A stretch of DNA of 64,000 bases from Pandoraea anapnoica (GCF_902459765.1 NZ_CABPSP010000010.1:62001-126000), one strand, 5' to 3'. Shown: positions 1-9,383, numbered from the stretch's first letter. Translations and numbers: made by a program. The notes: a model not told the origin generated them from the letters alone.

Positions 1-202
1 CGTTGACGTTCGCTTCACGCTCCCGCGCATCCTGTTGTTGCTGACGCTGCTGATCCTGCTCCGCTCGCAGACGGGCTGCGGCTTTGTCGGCGTGCGACGG
101 TGGCGTTAATAGGTGTTGGGAGTGTTGGACTTGCTGAGCTTGCGTCCCCGAGACGTACAGCGAACACGCCAGCAAAAGCGTTCTTGTTTTCGTTGTTGGC
201 AT
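1..202 (-). CDS. TpsB/FhaC/ShlB-type transporter, N-terminal fragment
   Basis: The gene runs off the left edge, so only the first 67 codons are visible. Residues 1-22 look like a Sec signal peptide (basic start, hydrophobic LLLACSLYVSG core, cleavage near TQA|QQ). After it comes a Gln-rich stretch (AEQDQQRQQQQDAREREA), which is typical of the N-terminal alpha-helix plug region of two-partner secretion outer-membrane transporters. Such proteins export large TpsA adhesins, haemolysins or contact-dependent inhibition toxins. The POTRA and barrel domains lie outside the window, so the call rests on the N-terminus alone. No strong Shine-Dalgarno sequence precedes the ATG. Confidence 0.5.
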   Translation of the reverse strand, partial: MPTTKTRTLLLACSLYVSGTQAQQVQHSQHLLTPPSHADKAAARLRAEQDQQRQQQQDAREREANVN

Positions 203-401
203 TGCAAAAGTTGAATGAGCGACGACGCGCCAAGCGCGGAAACAGCCGAAAAATCTACGGCGTTTGTGCTAATTCAACTTCTTGATATGGCTCAATGCTT
301 CGGAGTCCAGATACATTGAGTGTCGGGACGATGCGGATGACGCCGGCGATGGCTGCGATGGAGAGCAACTCGGTCCGAACGTGCCGCGAAGCCTTGAGAC
401 G

Positions 402-427
402 AAAAAAAACCGCCCTCAAGGGGCGGC
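402..427 (-). terminator. Rho-independent terminator after the DUF3331 gene
   Basis: On the minus strand a GC stem (CCGCCC/GGGCGG arms, TTGA-type loop) is followed by eight T residues. It lies about 80 bp downstream of the DUF3331 stop codon. Between 203 and 507 nothing else was recognised; the open frames there have no family resemblance. Confidence 0.8.
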
Positions 428-507
428 AACACGCTGAAATCAAACAGGGGGAGGGGGGAACTACTTTTCAGCGCGCGGGTATGAACGGTGGAACGTGTGG
501 CGTGCGA

Positions 508-1011
508 TTACAGCGCCGGTTCGGGTTCGCGGTTCTCGGCCTCGCGCATGACGCGGATTGCTTCGGCGGAGATCATCGCATCGGCGTTGAGCGGCGGGAT
601 GTCGCCGACCAACGGGCGATAAACGAAATCGCCTACGTCGATGGTCTCGTTCGTCAACGCACACACGCCCGGATGGTGGGCCTTGCGGATGCGCCAGATC
701 TGCGCGCCGTAGTTGCCACCCGTGGCGTCGTTCCACGACACCGTGATCGTCAACTCGCTGGAAATCTCCAGCACGCGCACGATAGGCGCGCGTCGCGTGT
801 ACGGGATCACCGGTCGGCAGACGACCGGCTCGGCGTCGAGCATGGCAACGGTGTGCTGCCACACGCCCTGATCACGCGATGCACGTGACGAGCGCGACGT
901 ATGGGACGTACGGGACGTCGGTGCGGACACCGACGAAGAAGAGGACGCTGCGGTCCCGGAGGCGCGGCTGCTGCCGCTTCGGTTCGGGCAATTGGTTCGA
1001 TCGCTTCGCAT
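508..1011 (-). CDS. DUF3331 domain protein
   Basis: This 167-residue protein has a Ser-rich low-complexity N-terminus (about residues 10-55) and a C-terminal domain with SWNDATGGNYGAQIW and GVCALTNE...GDFVYRP, which I recognise as the Burkholderiales DUF3331 family. Its function is unknown; the Cys-containing core could bind DNA or metal, but that is speculation. The start chosen is the ATG at 1011, 2 bp after the stop of the NADH dehydrogenase gene, so the two are probably co-transcribed and translationally coupled. A longer frame up to 1137 would overlap the upstream gene and is less likely. Confidence 0.7.
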   Translation of the reverse strand: MRSDRTNCPNRSGSSRASGTAASSSSSVSAPTSRTSHTSRSSRASRDQGVWQHTVAMLDAEPVVCRPVIPYTRRAPIVRVLEISSELTITVSWNDATGGNYGAQIWRIRKAHHPGVCALTNETIDVGDFVYRPLVGDIPPLNADAMISAEAIRVMREAENREPEPAL

Positions 1012-1013
1012 GT

Positions 1014-2315
1014 TCAGGCCAGCCGGATGCGCGGCCCGCGAAGGCCGCCGAGTTTTTCCGCGCCCAGCAACACGGTTGCGCGGGCGAACCCGTGCAGCGC
1101 GTGCTGATGACGCCGGTACAACATGGCGTGGCTCCACTGCGCAAAGCGTCCGCGCACGATGCCACCTTTGAAAAAGCCGAATCGCCCGAGGGCGCCGAAC
1201 GCGTTGTAGCCAGACAGCGACAACGACGCGCCAGGGTCGCGATAAGCGAACGGCGGAATTGCGCGGCCTTCAAGCCACGCGCCCAGATGACGGCCGAGAT
1301 GCGCCGCCTGTTGCGTTGCCACCTGTGCCGTCGGCGGCAATGCACACTCGTCCTGCCCCACGCCCGACGACGTGAACGACGCGCAATCGCCCAGCGCGAA
1401 AATGCGTTCGTCCTGCGCCGTCTGCAACGTGGCGCGCACTACAACCTGATTCGCTGCGTTGGTCGTCAGTCCGCCGATGCCACGCAGACAATCCGGCGCT
1501 TTCACGCCTGCCGCCCATACCAGCAAATCGCCAGGAATGAGCTGGCCATCGTCGCGGTAAAAGCCGTCACGGTCGGCGCACACGACGCGCGTATCCGTCA
1601 GGACACGAAAGCCGAGTTGTTCGAGTTGATCTTGTGTCGAAGCGGAGACGTCGGGCGGAAACGCGCCGAGCAGACGCGGTCCGCACTCGATCAGCGTGAG
1701 CTTCAGTCGTTCGCAAATCTGCGGATCGCCGTAACCGGCGGCCATCGCGAATGTGCGGCTGAGTTCCGCCGCCAGCGCAACGCCTGTGGTGCCGCCACCG
1801 GCAATGACAATGCGCAACGCGTCGTCGTTCACGGCGCTGCGCAGCGATTCGCAATGCAATGCCGCGTTGAATGCAGCTGCCTGCGGCTGGCTGTCGATGA
1901 AGTGACAAACGTCACGCACACCGGGTAGCGAGGCGTCGTCGGCTTGCGAGCCCAGCGCGAGCACCAGCGCGTCGTAAGGCACACGACGCTCGTTGAGCAA
2001 GCGCTTGCCGTCGTGCCCTGCCATTTCCTCCAGCACAATCTCCCGGCGCTCGCGGTCCAGACCGCTCATGCGTCCCGCCTGATAGGTGAAACCGTTGCTG
2101 CACGCATGCGAGAGATACGCCACTTGAGTATGCGCGACGTCGCAAGTGCCTGCCGCCACGGTGTGCAGCATCGGCTTCCAGAGATGAGTGGGATGACTGT
2201 CGACGAGTGTCACGCGCGCAGCACCGGCACGGCCGAGCGTTCTGCCCAGACGAGTTGCCAGCATCAGGCCGGCGATACCGCCACCGACAATCACGATTCG
2301 GTTTGCGCGAGACAT
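1014..2315 (-). CDS. ndh: Type II NADH dehydrogenase (NDH-2)
   Basis: A 433-residue flavoprotein that would oxidise NADH and reduce quinone at the inner membrane face without pumping protons. An FAD-binding Rossmann motif IVIVGGGIAGL lies at residues 6-16. A second GGGTTGVALAAEL motif mid-protein is the NADH-binding site, followed by the GDCA motif near residue 300. The C-terminus lacks a clear membrane helix, as in other NDH-2 enzymes that bind by an amphipathic helix. The ATG at 2315 was chosen because it places the Rossmann fold at the N-terminus; the 65 residues upstream show no family similarity. It is divergent from the TetR gene and may be controlled by it. Confidence 0.85.
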   Translation of the reverse strand: MSRANRIVIVGGGIAGLMLATRLGRTLGRAGAARVTLVDSHPTHLWKPMLHTVAAGTCDVAHTQVAYLSHACSNGFTYQAGRMSGLDRERREIVLEEMAGHDGKRLLNERRVPYDALVLALGSQADDASLPGVRDVCHFIDSQPQAAAFNAALHCESLRSAVNDDALRIVIAGGGTTGVALAAELSRTFAMAAGYGDPQICERLKLTLIECGPRLLGAFPPDVSASTQDQLEQLGFRVLTDTRVVCADRDGFYRDDGQLIPGDLLVWAAGVKAPDCLRGIGGLTTNAANQVVVRATLQTAQDERIFALGDCASFTSSGVGQDECALPPTAQVATQQAAHLGRHLGAWLEGRAIPPFAYRDPGASLSLSGYNAFGALGRFGFFKGGIVRGRFAQWSHAMLYRRHQHALHGFARATVLLGAEKLGGLRGPRIRLA

Positions 2316-2473
2316 TTGGGGGGGAAATGTCCAATTCAACAAGTGATGAATAAGCGCATAATAGCGACCGTGTACCCAGCATGTCAAATAGGACGTGTCT
2401 GGGGAGGCAGGTACGTTCGGGTCGGGTAGACTTGGCGTATTGCCGTCGCGAAATCCGACCCACCCATCGCTCA

Positions 2474-3133
2474 ATGACTCCTGATAAAGCTCTCTCGCAA
2501 GCCGAACCACCCCGCAAACGCACGCGTGGGCGTCCTACGTGCGACTGCACGCATGGTGCCGACGCGTTGCTACTGAACGCCCGTCGCATCTTCGCGCAAC
2601 GGGGGTTCTATGCGAGTAGCGTGCGGCAGATTGCCGAGGCGTCCGGGGTCGATGCTGCGTTGATCTCGCACCATTTCGGCTCGAAGGAAGCGCTTTGGGT
2701 CGCGGTTGTCGATCAGATTGCGGCACTCACGCATTCGATGGTTGAAGAAACGCATGCCCTGCGCAACGCGCCGGGCGACGCATCCGAGCGCATCGAAAAG
2801 GCCGTGCGCGTATTCGTGGAAGCCGTTTTCGATAACCCGGACGTCGGCATGTTCTTTTCGACGGCCGCGACCGAAGAAGGCGAGCGACTCGACATCATCA
2901 CGCAGCGGCTCGTGCGTCCGTATCGCGATGCGATGGTGCCGCTCGTTGCCGACTGGCTCAAAGCGCAGAACCGTCCGGTATCCGACGCCGACGTGATGTT
3001 CTTCATGCTCACGTCGGCCATCAGCAAGACCGTTTCCTACCGCCACATGATGGGGCCGTTCCTGCCCCCGGAAGGCATGGCCGATCTCAAGCGCACGGTG
3101 CTCGATTGCGCGATGGCGCTGATTCGGCAGTGA
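2474..3133 (+). CDS. TetR/AcrR family regulator
   Basis: A 219-residue one-component repressor. A basic N-terminal extension (KRTRGRP) precedes a TetR helix-turn-helix at about residues 28-75 (ARRIFAQRGFYASSVRQIAE, then ALISHHFGSKEALW). The C-terminal half is the ligand and dimer domain and resembles TetR_C_6/CerR-type regulators with a HHFGSKE recognition helix. It is divergent from ndh across 158 bp, so ndh-DUF3331 and itself are the natural targets. The ligand is unknown. The ATG at 2474 fits the family N-terminus better than the upstream in-frame ATG at 2381. Confidence 0.8.
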   Translation: MTPDKALSQAEPPRKRTRGRPTCDCTHGADALLLNARRIFAQRGFYASSVRQIAEASGVDAALISHHFGSKEALWVAVVDQIAALTHSMVEETHALRNAPGDASERIEKAVRVFVEAVFDNPDVGMFFSTAATEEGERLDIITQRLVRPYRDAMVPLVADWLKAQNRPVSDADVMFFMLTSAISKTVSYRHMMGPFLPPEGMADLKRTVLDCAMALIRQ

Positions 3134-3200
3134 GGCAACGCTGAGAGGATGGGCGTCCCAACGCGGGAAGTCCGCAAGCGTCGTATAAGATAGCGGCACC

Positions 3201-3230
3201 CGGGCCGACTCCCGGCCCGCCTTTTTCTTT
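3201..3230 (+). terminator. Terminator of the TetR gene
   Basis: Stem CGGGCCG/CGGCCCG with loop ACTCC, followed by CCTTTTTCTTT. It ends 14 bp before the ridA-like start codon, so the ridA-like gene needs its own promoter just upstream of or overlapping the hairpin, or is subject to read-through. Confidence 0.8.
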
Positions 3231-3243
3231 ACGGTGCCCCCCT

Positions 3244-3597
3244 ATGTCGAACGAAATCAAGCGTCTGCACACCAACGCTCGCATGAGCCAGATCGTGATC
3301 GCCAACGGCGTCGTGTATCTGGCCGGTCAGGTCCCCGACACCGCCAACGTGTCCGTCACAGAGCAAACCACCCAGATTCTCTCGCGCATCGATTCCCTGC
3401 TCGCCGAAGCGGGCGTGAACAAGTCGCGTCTGCTGACCGCGAACATCTGGCTCTCGGACGCCAAACACTTCGCCGAATTCAACGCCGTGTGGGACGCCTG
3501 GGTGCCCGAAGGTCACGCCCCGACGCGTGCCTGTGTGCAGTCGCCGCTCATGCGCGCTGGCCTGGAAGTCGAAATCGCCGTGACCGCACTGGCGTAA
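3244..3597 (+). CDS. RidA/YjgF/UK114 family protein
   Basis: A 117-residue protein with the Rid fold pattern: N-terminal NGVVYLAGQVPD, central LLTANIWLSD, and C-terminal RACVQSPLMRAGLEVEIAVTA. The Arg in RACVQ matches the substrate-carboxylate-binding Arg of active Rid imine deaminases. Such enzymes hydrolyse reactive 2-imino acids to 2-keto acids and ammonia. It lies 132 bp upstream of a DadA-type amino acid dehydrogenase on the same strand. That enzyme generates imino acids, so the two genes make functional sense together. Confidence 0.85.
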   Translation: MSNEIKRLHTNARMSQIVIANGVVYLAGQVPDTANVSVTEQTTQILSRIDSLLAEAGVNKSRLLTANIWLSDAKHFAEFNAVWDAWVPEGHAPTRACVQSPLMRAGLEVEIAVTALA

Positions 3598-3729
3598 TTC
3601 CGCCGTTCGTCACCTGTCCGTGCGCCCACCGCGCATGGACGTCGGGCTTAATCGCGTGCGATCTGTGACGCGTATGAGCCCGCTCCCCCTCCTTCTCTGA
3701 TGGTCTGACAGCTCGTCGGACACCCGCTC

Positions 3730-4962
3730 ATGACGTACGACGCCCTAGTGCTCGGTGCCGGTATCGTTGGTGTTTCCGTGGCTGTGCATTTGCAGCGACG
3801 CGGCATGTCGGTCGCGCTCATCGACCGCAAGTCGCCAGGCAATGAAACCTCGTTCGGCAACGCCGGGCTGATTCAACGCGAAGGCGTCTATCCGTACGCG
3901 TTTCCGCGCGACCTCGGCACGCTGCTGCGCTACGCACGCAATCGCTCCACAGACGTGCGCTATCACCCGTCCGCCATGGGGACTGTCGGGCCCTTTCTCG
4001 CGCGCTACTGGTATCACTCGGAACCCACGCGTCATGCCGCCATCGCGCGCGACTACAGCACGCTGATTGCGCACTGCGTGACGGAGCATCGCGACCTGAT
4101 CGCGGCGTCACGCGCCGGGGCATTGTTGCGTGAAGGCGGTTGGGTGAAAGTGTTTCGCACAACGTCTGCGATGGACGCTGCACAACGTGACGCCGAGCGC
4201 TGGCGCCACGAATACGACGTGCCGTTCGAGCGTCTCGATGCCGAGCAATTGCGTATGGACGAGCCATCGCTCACGCACTCGCTGGTGGGGGGATTGCGCT
4301 ACACGGCGTCCGATTCGGTGAGCGATCCCGGCGCGCTTGTCGCCGCCTATGCCCGTTACTTCGAATCGCTCGGCGGCCGCATTTTTACCGGTGACGCGAC
4401 CACATTGCAGCCGCACTGGTCGGTGCAGACCGAAGTCGGTCGCATCGAAGGCCGTCGCGCGGTCGTTGCGCTGGGGCCGTGGGCGGACACCGTGACCCGG
4501 GCGCTCGGCTACCGCTTCCCGCTCGCCGTCAAACGCGGCTACCACATGCACTATCGTGCGCAGCCGGACGCGAAGCTGAATCAACCGGTGCTCGATGCGG
4601 AGTACGGTTTCCTCATCGCGCCGATGACGGGTGGTATTCGTCTGACGACAGGCGTCGAACTCGGCCTGCGCGACACGCCGCCCACGCCGGTGCAACTGGC
4701 GGCCGTCGAACCGCTGGCGCGCGAGACGTTCCCGCTCGGCGAGCGCGTTGACCCGGTGCCGTGGCTCGGACGCCGCCCCTGCACACCGGACATGAAGCCG
4801 ATCATCGGCCCCGCGCCGGCGCATCGCGACCTGTGGTTCGCCTTCGGTCATGCGCATCATGGCCTCACGCTCGGGCCGGTGACGGGACGCCTCGTCGCCG
4901 AGATGATGACGGGCGGCACGCCGGTAGTCGATCCCGCGCCATTCAGGGCCGAACGCTTCTGA
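3730..4962 (+). CDS. DadA-like D-amino acid dehydrogenase (FAD, DAO family)
   Basis: A 410-residue FAD-dependent oxidoreductase. The dinucleotide-binding motif GAGIVGVSVAVHLQRRG is at residues 8-24, followed by the ETSFGNAGLI segment typical of DadA and glycine oxidase-like enzymes. The C-terminal FGHAHHGLTLGPVTGRL is the FAD-closing motif. It would oxidise D-amino acids (or a related secondary amine) to imino acids, passing electrons to the respiratory chain; the neighbouring RidA would then clear the imine. The exact substrate cannot be read from the sequence. The stop codon directly abuts the convergent gene's stop (TGATCA). Confidence 0.75.
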   Translation: MTYDALVLGAGIVGVSVAVHLQRRGMSVALIDRKSPGNETSFGNAGLIQREGVYPYAFPRDLGTLLRYARNRSTDVRYHPSAMGTVGPFLARYWYHSEPTRHAAIARDYSTLIAHCVTEHRDLIAASRAGALLREGGWVKVFRTTSAMDAAQRDAERWRHEYDVPFERLDAEQLRMDEPSLTHSLVGGLRYTASDSVSDPGALVAAYARYFESLGGRIFTGDATTLQPHWSVQTEVGRIEGRRAVVALGPWADTVTRALGYRFPLAVKRGYHMHYRAQPDAKLNQPVLDAEYGFLIAPMTGGIRLTTGVELGLRDTPPTPVQLAAVEPLARETFPLGERVDPVPWLGRRPCTPDMKPIIGPAPAHRDLWFAFGHAHHGLTLGPVTGRLVAEMMTGGTPVVDPAPFRAERF

Positions 4963-6633
4963 TCACTGCGGCATTTCTTCCGTGGAGTCGACGCCGGGCG
5001 ATGGCGTCGACTCGTTCGATTCGTCACCGCCGATCACGCTGATTTCGAACAGCGACTTGCCAGCGAGCGACCGCACTGCGGGGTCTTCCGGATAGGTCTT
5101 GAGCAGCGGCAGGATCACCGACCCGCCAATCACATTGCGACGGCTGTTATCCGCAGGCGATAACCCCCACACGTTCTGATACGTCATCGGCACGCTCACG
5201 CCGTCTCGCTCGGCATTGCCGAGATACAACATGATGTGACCGTTGATGTGGATCAGCGTCATCAGCGGCCGACCGCGCTCGGCGAGCGTGCGCAGGCGTG
5301 TGTCGATGTCGGCATTGCGCAGATCGGTGCGCCGACCGGCACGCAACTGATCGGACGAATGTCGCTGTAGCCACACGCCGAACGGCGCGAACAGACTGCG
5401 CGTCTCGGCCGAGCAATCGTTGTAGAAGAGCGTGTTGCCCCAGCCGTACGGACGTCCGATCTGTTGCTTCATCACCTGTGCCATATGACGTGGCGTCAGC
5501 GTCCACGGCATCCGCACGAAGCCCGATGCGTCGAGTGCCGTCGTCCGGACTTGCGCTTGGCGCTGCGCGTCGGCGATGGGGAACATCGCCATCTGACGAC
5601 CGTCTCGCGACTGCACGAGCGGTAGCACGGTGCCGATGGGGGCAAACGTCCGGTAGAGGGCGGTGGTGGTGCCCGGCACCGTGTCGCTCAACGTCGCATC
5701 GCCACGCACGATGGCACCGAGGCTGCGTTGTGCGGCGTCGCGCCAGGTGGTGACGAAGTGCGCGTCGACGGATGCCACCGTGCGCGCATCGATCCAGCCG
5801 ACGAGGTCGGGCGAATACACGAGCAGCCACGCACCGTCCTGACTGCGTGCAAGCGTGTAGACCGGCGTGCCGGGGCGCAGCGCGGAGTCCTGCAAGGCGT
5901 CGAACGGATAGCCTTCGCCCGCTTCACGGAAATCGTAGAACGCGGGATCGTTCGTCGGCAGCAGGCGCACGAGTGCGTTTTCGACAGTGATGCCACGGCG
6001 GTGCGGGTCGTATTGCCAACTGGCGTGATCGGCGTCGAGTTGCGCGAGTGCCATGTTGGACTCGATCGCGCGGATCCACGCCTGCGTATGGGGCTGAAAG
6101 TTCTCGCCGTAGGTCTTGCGAATGCCGGGGCGGCTGTTGTCGAAGCGGCTGACGCGGCGGGCCTGCGAATCGGCGAGCTGGGCTGCACCGCCCGCGTTCA
6201 GGAGCGATGTAGCGAGCCACGTACCGTTCCAAGGCGACGGATCGCGCGGTGCCGTGCCGAAGTAGCGTGCGCGCAACGCGTCGAAGCGCCGGGTCTGTTC
6301 CTGCGCGGAAAGTAGCGGTTGATCGTAACCTGGGGCGTCAGGCCGGATCCAGTGATCGACGTCCTGATCGTAATGCTCGATGGGGAAGCGGCTGATGTTG
6401 TACCGCGCGGGGGGCGGTGCTGATGCCGTGTGCCCGGTCGCAGGCGGCGATTCGGGGGCGGGAGCGCTGGCGCACGCCGCGAGCATGATGAGCGGCAGGA
6501 CGGCGGCCAGCCATGTGAAGCGACGCAGCGCATGCCTTGTCGGAATGACACGGTGCTGGCTGTCTGGCGAGAAGACAGTGCGGGACGAGAGAGCGCGCTG
6601 CAAGGTGCCGCGCGCCGCGAGAATTGCGCCCAT
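4963..6633 (-). CDS. Lipoprotein with SH3b domains and an NlpC/P60 (C40) peptidase domain
   Basis: A 556-residue predicted outer-membrane or periplasmic lipoprotein. The hydrophobic stretch before Cys54 (LPLIMLAAC) is a lipobox. The middle third contains two bacterial SH3-like modules (VYTLARSQDGAWLLVYS, GWIDARTVASV, then GTVLPLVQSRDGRQMAMF). The C-terminal NlpC/P60 domain starts at GRPYGWGN, has catalytic Cys407 (NDCSAETR) and a His near 466 (NGHIML). Family members cleave gamma-D-glutamyl-diamino acid bonds in peptidoglycan stem peptides. The ATG at 6633 leaves a long 40-residue n-region; no good ribosome site is visible, so the start is uncertain. Confidence 0.75.
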   Translation of the reverse strand: MGAILAARGTLQRALSSRTVFSPDSQHRVIPTRHALRRFTWLAAVLPLIMLAACASAPAPESPPATGHTASAPPPARYNISRFPIEHYDQDVDHWIRPDAPGYDQPLLSAQEQTRRFDALRARYFGTAPRDPSPWNGTWLATSLLNAGGAAQLADSQARRVSRFDNSRPGIRKTYGENFQPHTQAWIRAIESNMALAQLDADHASWQYDPHRRGITVENALVRLLPTNDPAFYDFREAGEGYPFDALQDSALRPGTPVYTLARSQDGAWLLVYSPDLVGWIDARTVASVDAHFVTTWRDAAQRSLGAIVRGDATLSDTVPGTTTALYRTFAPIGTVLPLVQSRDGRQMAMFPIADAQRQAQVRTTALDASGFVRMPWTLTPRHMAQVMKQQIGRPYGWGNTLFYNDCSAETRSLFAPFGVWLQRHSSDQLRAGRRTDLRNADIDTRLRTLAERGRPLMTLIHINGHIMLYLGNAERDGVSVPMTYQNVWGLSPADNSRRNVIGGSVILPLLKTYPEDPAVRSLAGKSLFEISVIGGDESNESTPSPGVDSTEEMPQ

Positions 6634-6753
6634 GTCGTGCAAAGGAGAGCCCGGATGCCGCCATGCTACTCCATCGACGCGAGGCAACTCACGAGACGAC
6701 TGCGCGTTGGGGAAGCGGCTTGTGTGACGCCTCGTCCCCAACGCATCGACCTC

Positions 6754-9258
6754 TTACCAGCGCGCCGTCACGCTGCCGATCACCGTACGGCCGGTGCCGT
6801 AGTAACACTGCACGGTGGTGTTGCAGCCCGCCACATAGGTGCGGTCGAACAGGTTGGTCGCGTTCAGTTGCAGACGCCAGCGCCAGCCGATGTCGGCGTG
6901 CAGCGACGCATCGACGAGTGTCACGCTGGGCACCGAGAACGAGTTCACCGAGTCACCCGCCGTCTGGCCGAGATAACGGATGCCAGCCCCTGCGCCGAGC
7001 TTGGCGTCGCCCACGCTACCGAAGTTGTAGTCGGCCCACAGCGAAGCCATGTTGCGCGGCACGCCATACGGACGCTTGCCCAGGTCGGTGTTGTTGCTAC
7101 GCGTGACCTCCACGTCCTGATACGTGTAGCTCGCCACCATGTTGAGCTTCGATGTGAGGCTCATGCGGGCTTCGATTTCCACGCCACGCGAGCGCACTTC
7201 ACCCGTCTGAATCGTGTTGCGCGTGTTGGCCGGATCGGCGGTCGAGACGTTTTGTTGCGTCAGATTGAACAGCGACGCCGTGAAGATGGCATCGGTGTTC
7301 ACCGGCTGGTACTTCACGCCGATTTCGTACTGCTGACCCGTCGTCGGCTCAAGCGGCGTGCCCGCGAGGTTGGTCGAGAGCGTGGGCAGGAATGACGTCG
7401 AATAGCTGAAGTACGGCGACAGACCGATGGCCGATTCGTACAGCAGGCCCGCGCGCCACGTGAACTTGTTCGGCGTTTGCCTGACCGACGAATTGTTGAG
7501 GTTGTTGTCGGTCGTCGACCACGTGAAGTCTTCGCGGCCGCCCAGCGTCAGATACCAGCGGTCCCAGCGCATCTGGTCTTGCAGGTACAGGCCGAGCTGT
7601 GTTTGCGTCTGGTCGGTGCTGGTCGTCGGATTGGCGGGCAGTACACCCTTGACGCCATAAACCGGTGCGTAGAGATCGAGCGACGGCGCGGAACCCGACC
7701 ACACACGGTTCAGGAAGCGCTGCGTCTGAAAGTCCACACCGCCGACCACTTTGTGCGCGACGGGGCCGGTCGTCGTGTCGTACTGCACGTTGTTGTCGAG
7801 CTGCCAGCCGTTCAGAATCGGCGCGGCCTGATAGGCCGTGCGTTGCAGCGTGCGTTGATCAGCCAGCAGCGCGGTGCCGTAGATCGACTTGTAGTCGAGA
7901 TCCATGTGCGTGAAGCGCGCCGTCGAGCGGAACTGCAACGCGTCGTTCACGCGGTGTTCAAAGCGGTAGCCGGTGGCGACCTGCGTCTTGCGATAGCGGT
8001 CGAACGACGGATCGCCGGTGAGCAGATCGCGGTCGATGCGTCCCCAGCGGGAGTCCTTCACCATGCCCAGCGCCGGGCCGTAGCTGACCGACGAGCCCAT
8101 GTTGTCCTGCATATAGTTGACGAACCAGGTGAAGCTCGTCTGCGCGTTCGGACGCCACGTGATCGACGGCTGAATCATCAGACGGTCGTCGCTCACGTTG
8201 TCGGTCTGCGCGTTCGACATCCGGCCAAGACCGGTGATGCGATAGAGCAGCGTGCCGTCTTCGTTGGCCGGGCCGGTCATGTCCACGCGCAGTTGACGAC
8301 GGTCGAACGTGCCGTAGTCGACGCCGATCTCGCGGTAGGCTTCCGCGCTCGGTGCCTTGCTTACCAGATTGACGAGACCGCCGAGGTTGCCTGCGCCATA
8401 GAGGATCGAGCTGGGGCCGCGCAGCACTTCCACGCGCTCAAGCGTGTACGGATCGACGCGAACGGCGGCGTAGCTGCCGGGGCGGTTCGCGATCTGCGGC
8501 ACGCGCAGGCCGTCCCAGTAGACGTCGGCATTGAAGCCGCGAATGTAGAACCAGTCGGCGCGGGTGTCGTTGCCGTACGGGTCGGCGTTCACGCCAGCGG
8601 CGTACTTCAGCGCGTCCGTCACCGTCTGGACGGCCTGATCGTTCATCTGATCGCGCGGGATCACGCTGATCGACTGCGACGTCTGCATGATCGAGGTATC
8701 CGACTTGGTCGCCGTATCGCTGCGCGTGGCCACGTAGCCGACCACCGGACCGCGTGCGACGTCGCGTTCGGCGCGGGCGGTTACGTTGGTCTGGGGCAGG
8801 GCGACGGCCGCCCCGGTGACTGTTCCCGCCGTGGCGTTCGGGCCGGGCGCGACGATGTAGCCGCCGTTGGGCTGACCGGTCGCCTGCAGGCCCGTGCCTT
8901 CGATCAGGATCGCGAGGGCGAGCGACGGCGTGTACGTGCCGGAGACGCCTGCTGTGCGCTTGTCGGCGATCTGGGCGGCGTCGTACGAGATCATCAGGCC
9001 CGTCTGCTGCGCGAAGGCAACCAGCCCTTGTTGCAGCGAACCGGCGGGGATGTGCAGCGACTGCGCGGCGCGTGCGGCGGTGGGCGCCTGTGCCGGTGTT
9101 TGTGCATGAGCGTCCGGCGACGTGAGGACGCTGAGTGCAGACAGGGCGGTCAGGGTGAAGAGCGCGGCGGCGGCGAGGGTGACGGCGCTGCGTGCAGGAT
9201 GAGCGGGCGTGCGGGCACGTGCGGCACGCGAGAGCGTGTAGCTGACGTGAGAAGACAT
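6754..9258 (-). CDS. TonB-dependent siderophore receptor with STN domain (FpvA/FecA type)
   Basis: An 834-residue outer-membrane receptor. Residues 1-52 form a long signal peptide (cleavage near AHAQ). Residues 68-137 are an STN signalling domain (LHIPAGSLQQGLVAFAQQTG). A plug domain follows (TSQSISVIPRDQMNDQ, FYIRGFNADVYWDG, RVEVLRGPSSILYGAGN), then a 22-stranded barrel ending in an aromatic Trp (SVTARW). The STN domain means the receptor also signals inward to FecR and FecI, which lie immediately upstream. The ATG at 9258 is preceded by AGGAAAGGAAA at suitable spacing. The likely substrate is a ferric siderophore, species unknown. Confidence 0.9.
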   Translation of the reverse strand: MSSHVSYTLSRAARARTPAHPARSAVTLAAAALFTLTALSALSVLTSPDAHAQTPAQAPTAARAAQSLHIPAGSLQQGLVAFAQQTGLMISYDAAQIADKRTAGVSGTYTPSLALAILIEGTGLQATGQPNGGYIVAPGPNATAGTVTGAAVALPQTNVTARAERDVARGPVVGYVATRSDTATKSDTSIMQTSQSISVIPRDQMNDQAVQTVTDALKYAAGVNADPYGNDTRADWFYIRGFNADVYWDGLRVPQIANRPGSYAAVRVDPYTLERVEVLRGPSSILYGAGNLGGLVNLVSKAPSAEAYREIGVDYGTFDRRQLRVDMTGPANEDGTLLYRITGLGRMSNAQTDNVSDDRLMIQPSITWRPNAQTSFTWFVNYMQDNMGSSVSYGPALGMVKDSRWGRIDRDLLTGDPSFDRYRKTQVATGYRFEHRVNDALQFRSTARFTHMDLDYKSIYGTALLADQRTLQRTAYQAAPILNGWQLDNNVQYDTTTGPVAHKVVGGVDFQTQRFLNRVWSGSAPSLDLYAPVYGVKGVLPANPTTSTDQTQTQLGLYLQDQMRWDRWYLTLGGREDFTWSTTDNNLNNSSVRQTPNKFTWRAGLLYESAIGLSPYFSYSTSFLPTLSTNLAGTPLEPTTGQQYEIGVKYQPVNTDAIFTASLFNLTQQNVSTADPANTRNTIQTGEVRSRGVEIEARMSLTSKLNMVASYTYQDVEVTRSNNTDLGKRPYGVPRNMASLWADYNFGSVGDAKLGAGAGIRYLGQTAGDSVNSFSVPSVTLVDASLHADIGWRWRLQLNATNLFDRTYVAGCNTTVQCYYGTGRTVIGSVTARW

Positions 9259-9383
9259 GACGGCGGTTTCCTTTCCTGGGAGCATCGAAACATCGAAATG
9301 GGCTTTCCTGTCTATGCCCCGCGAGATTCGAAAACCCCTCAATCCGACGTCAAAAAATTTTCTGCGCGTTGGCGATGGCCGTT

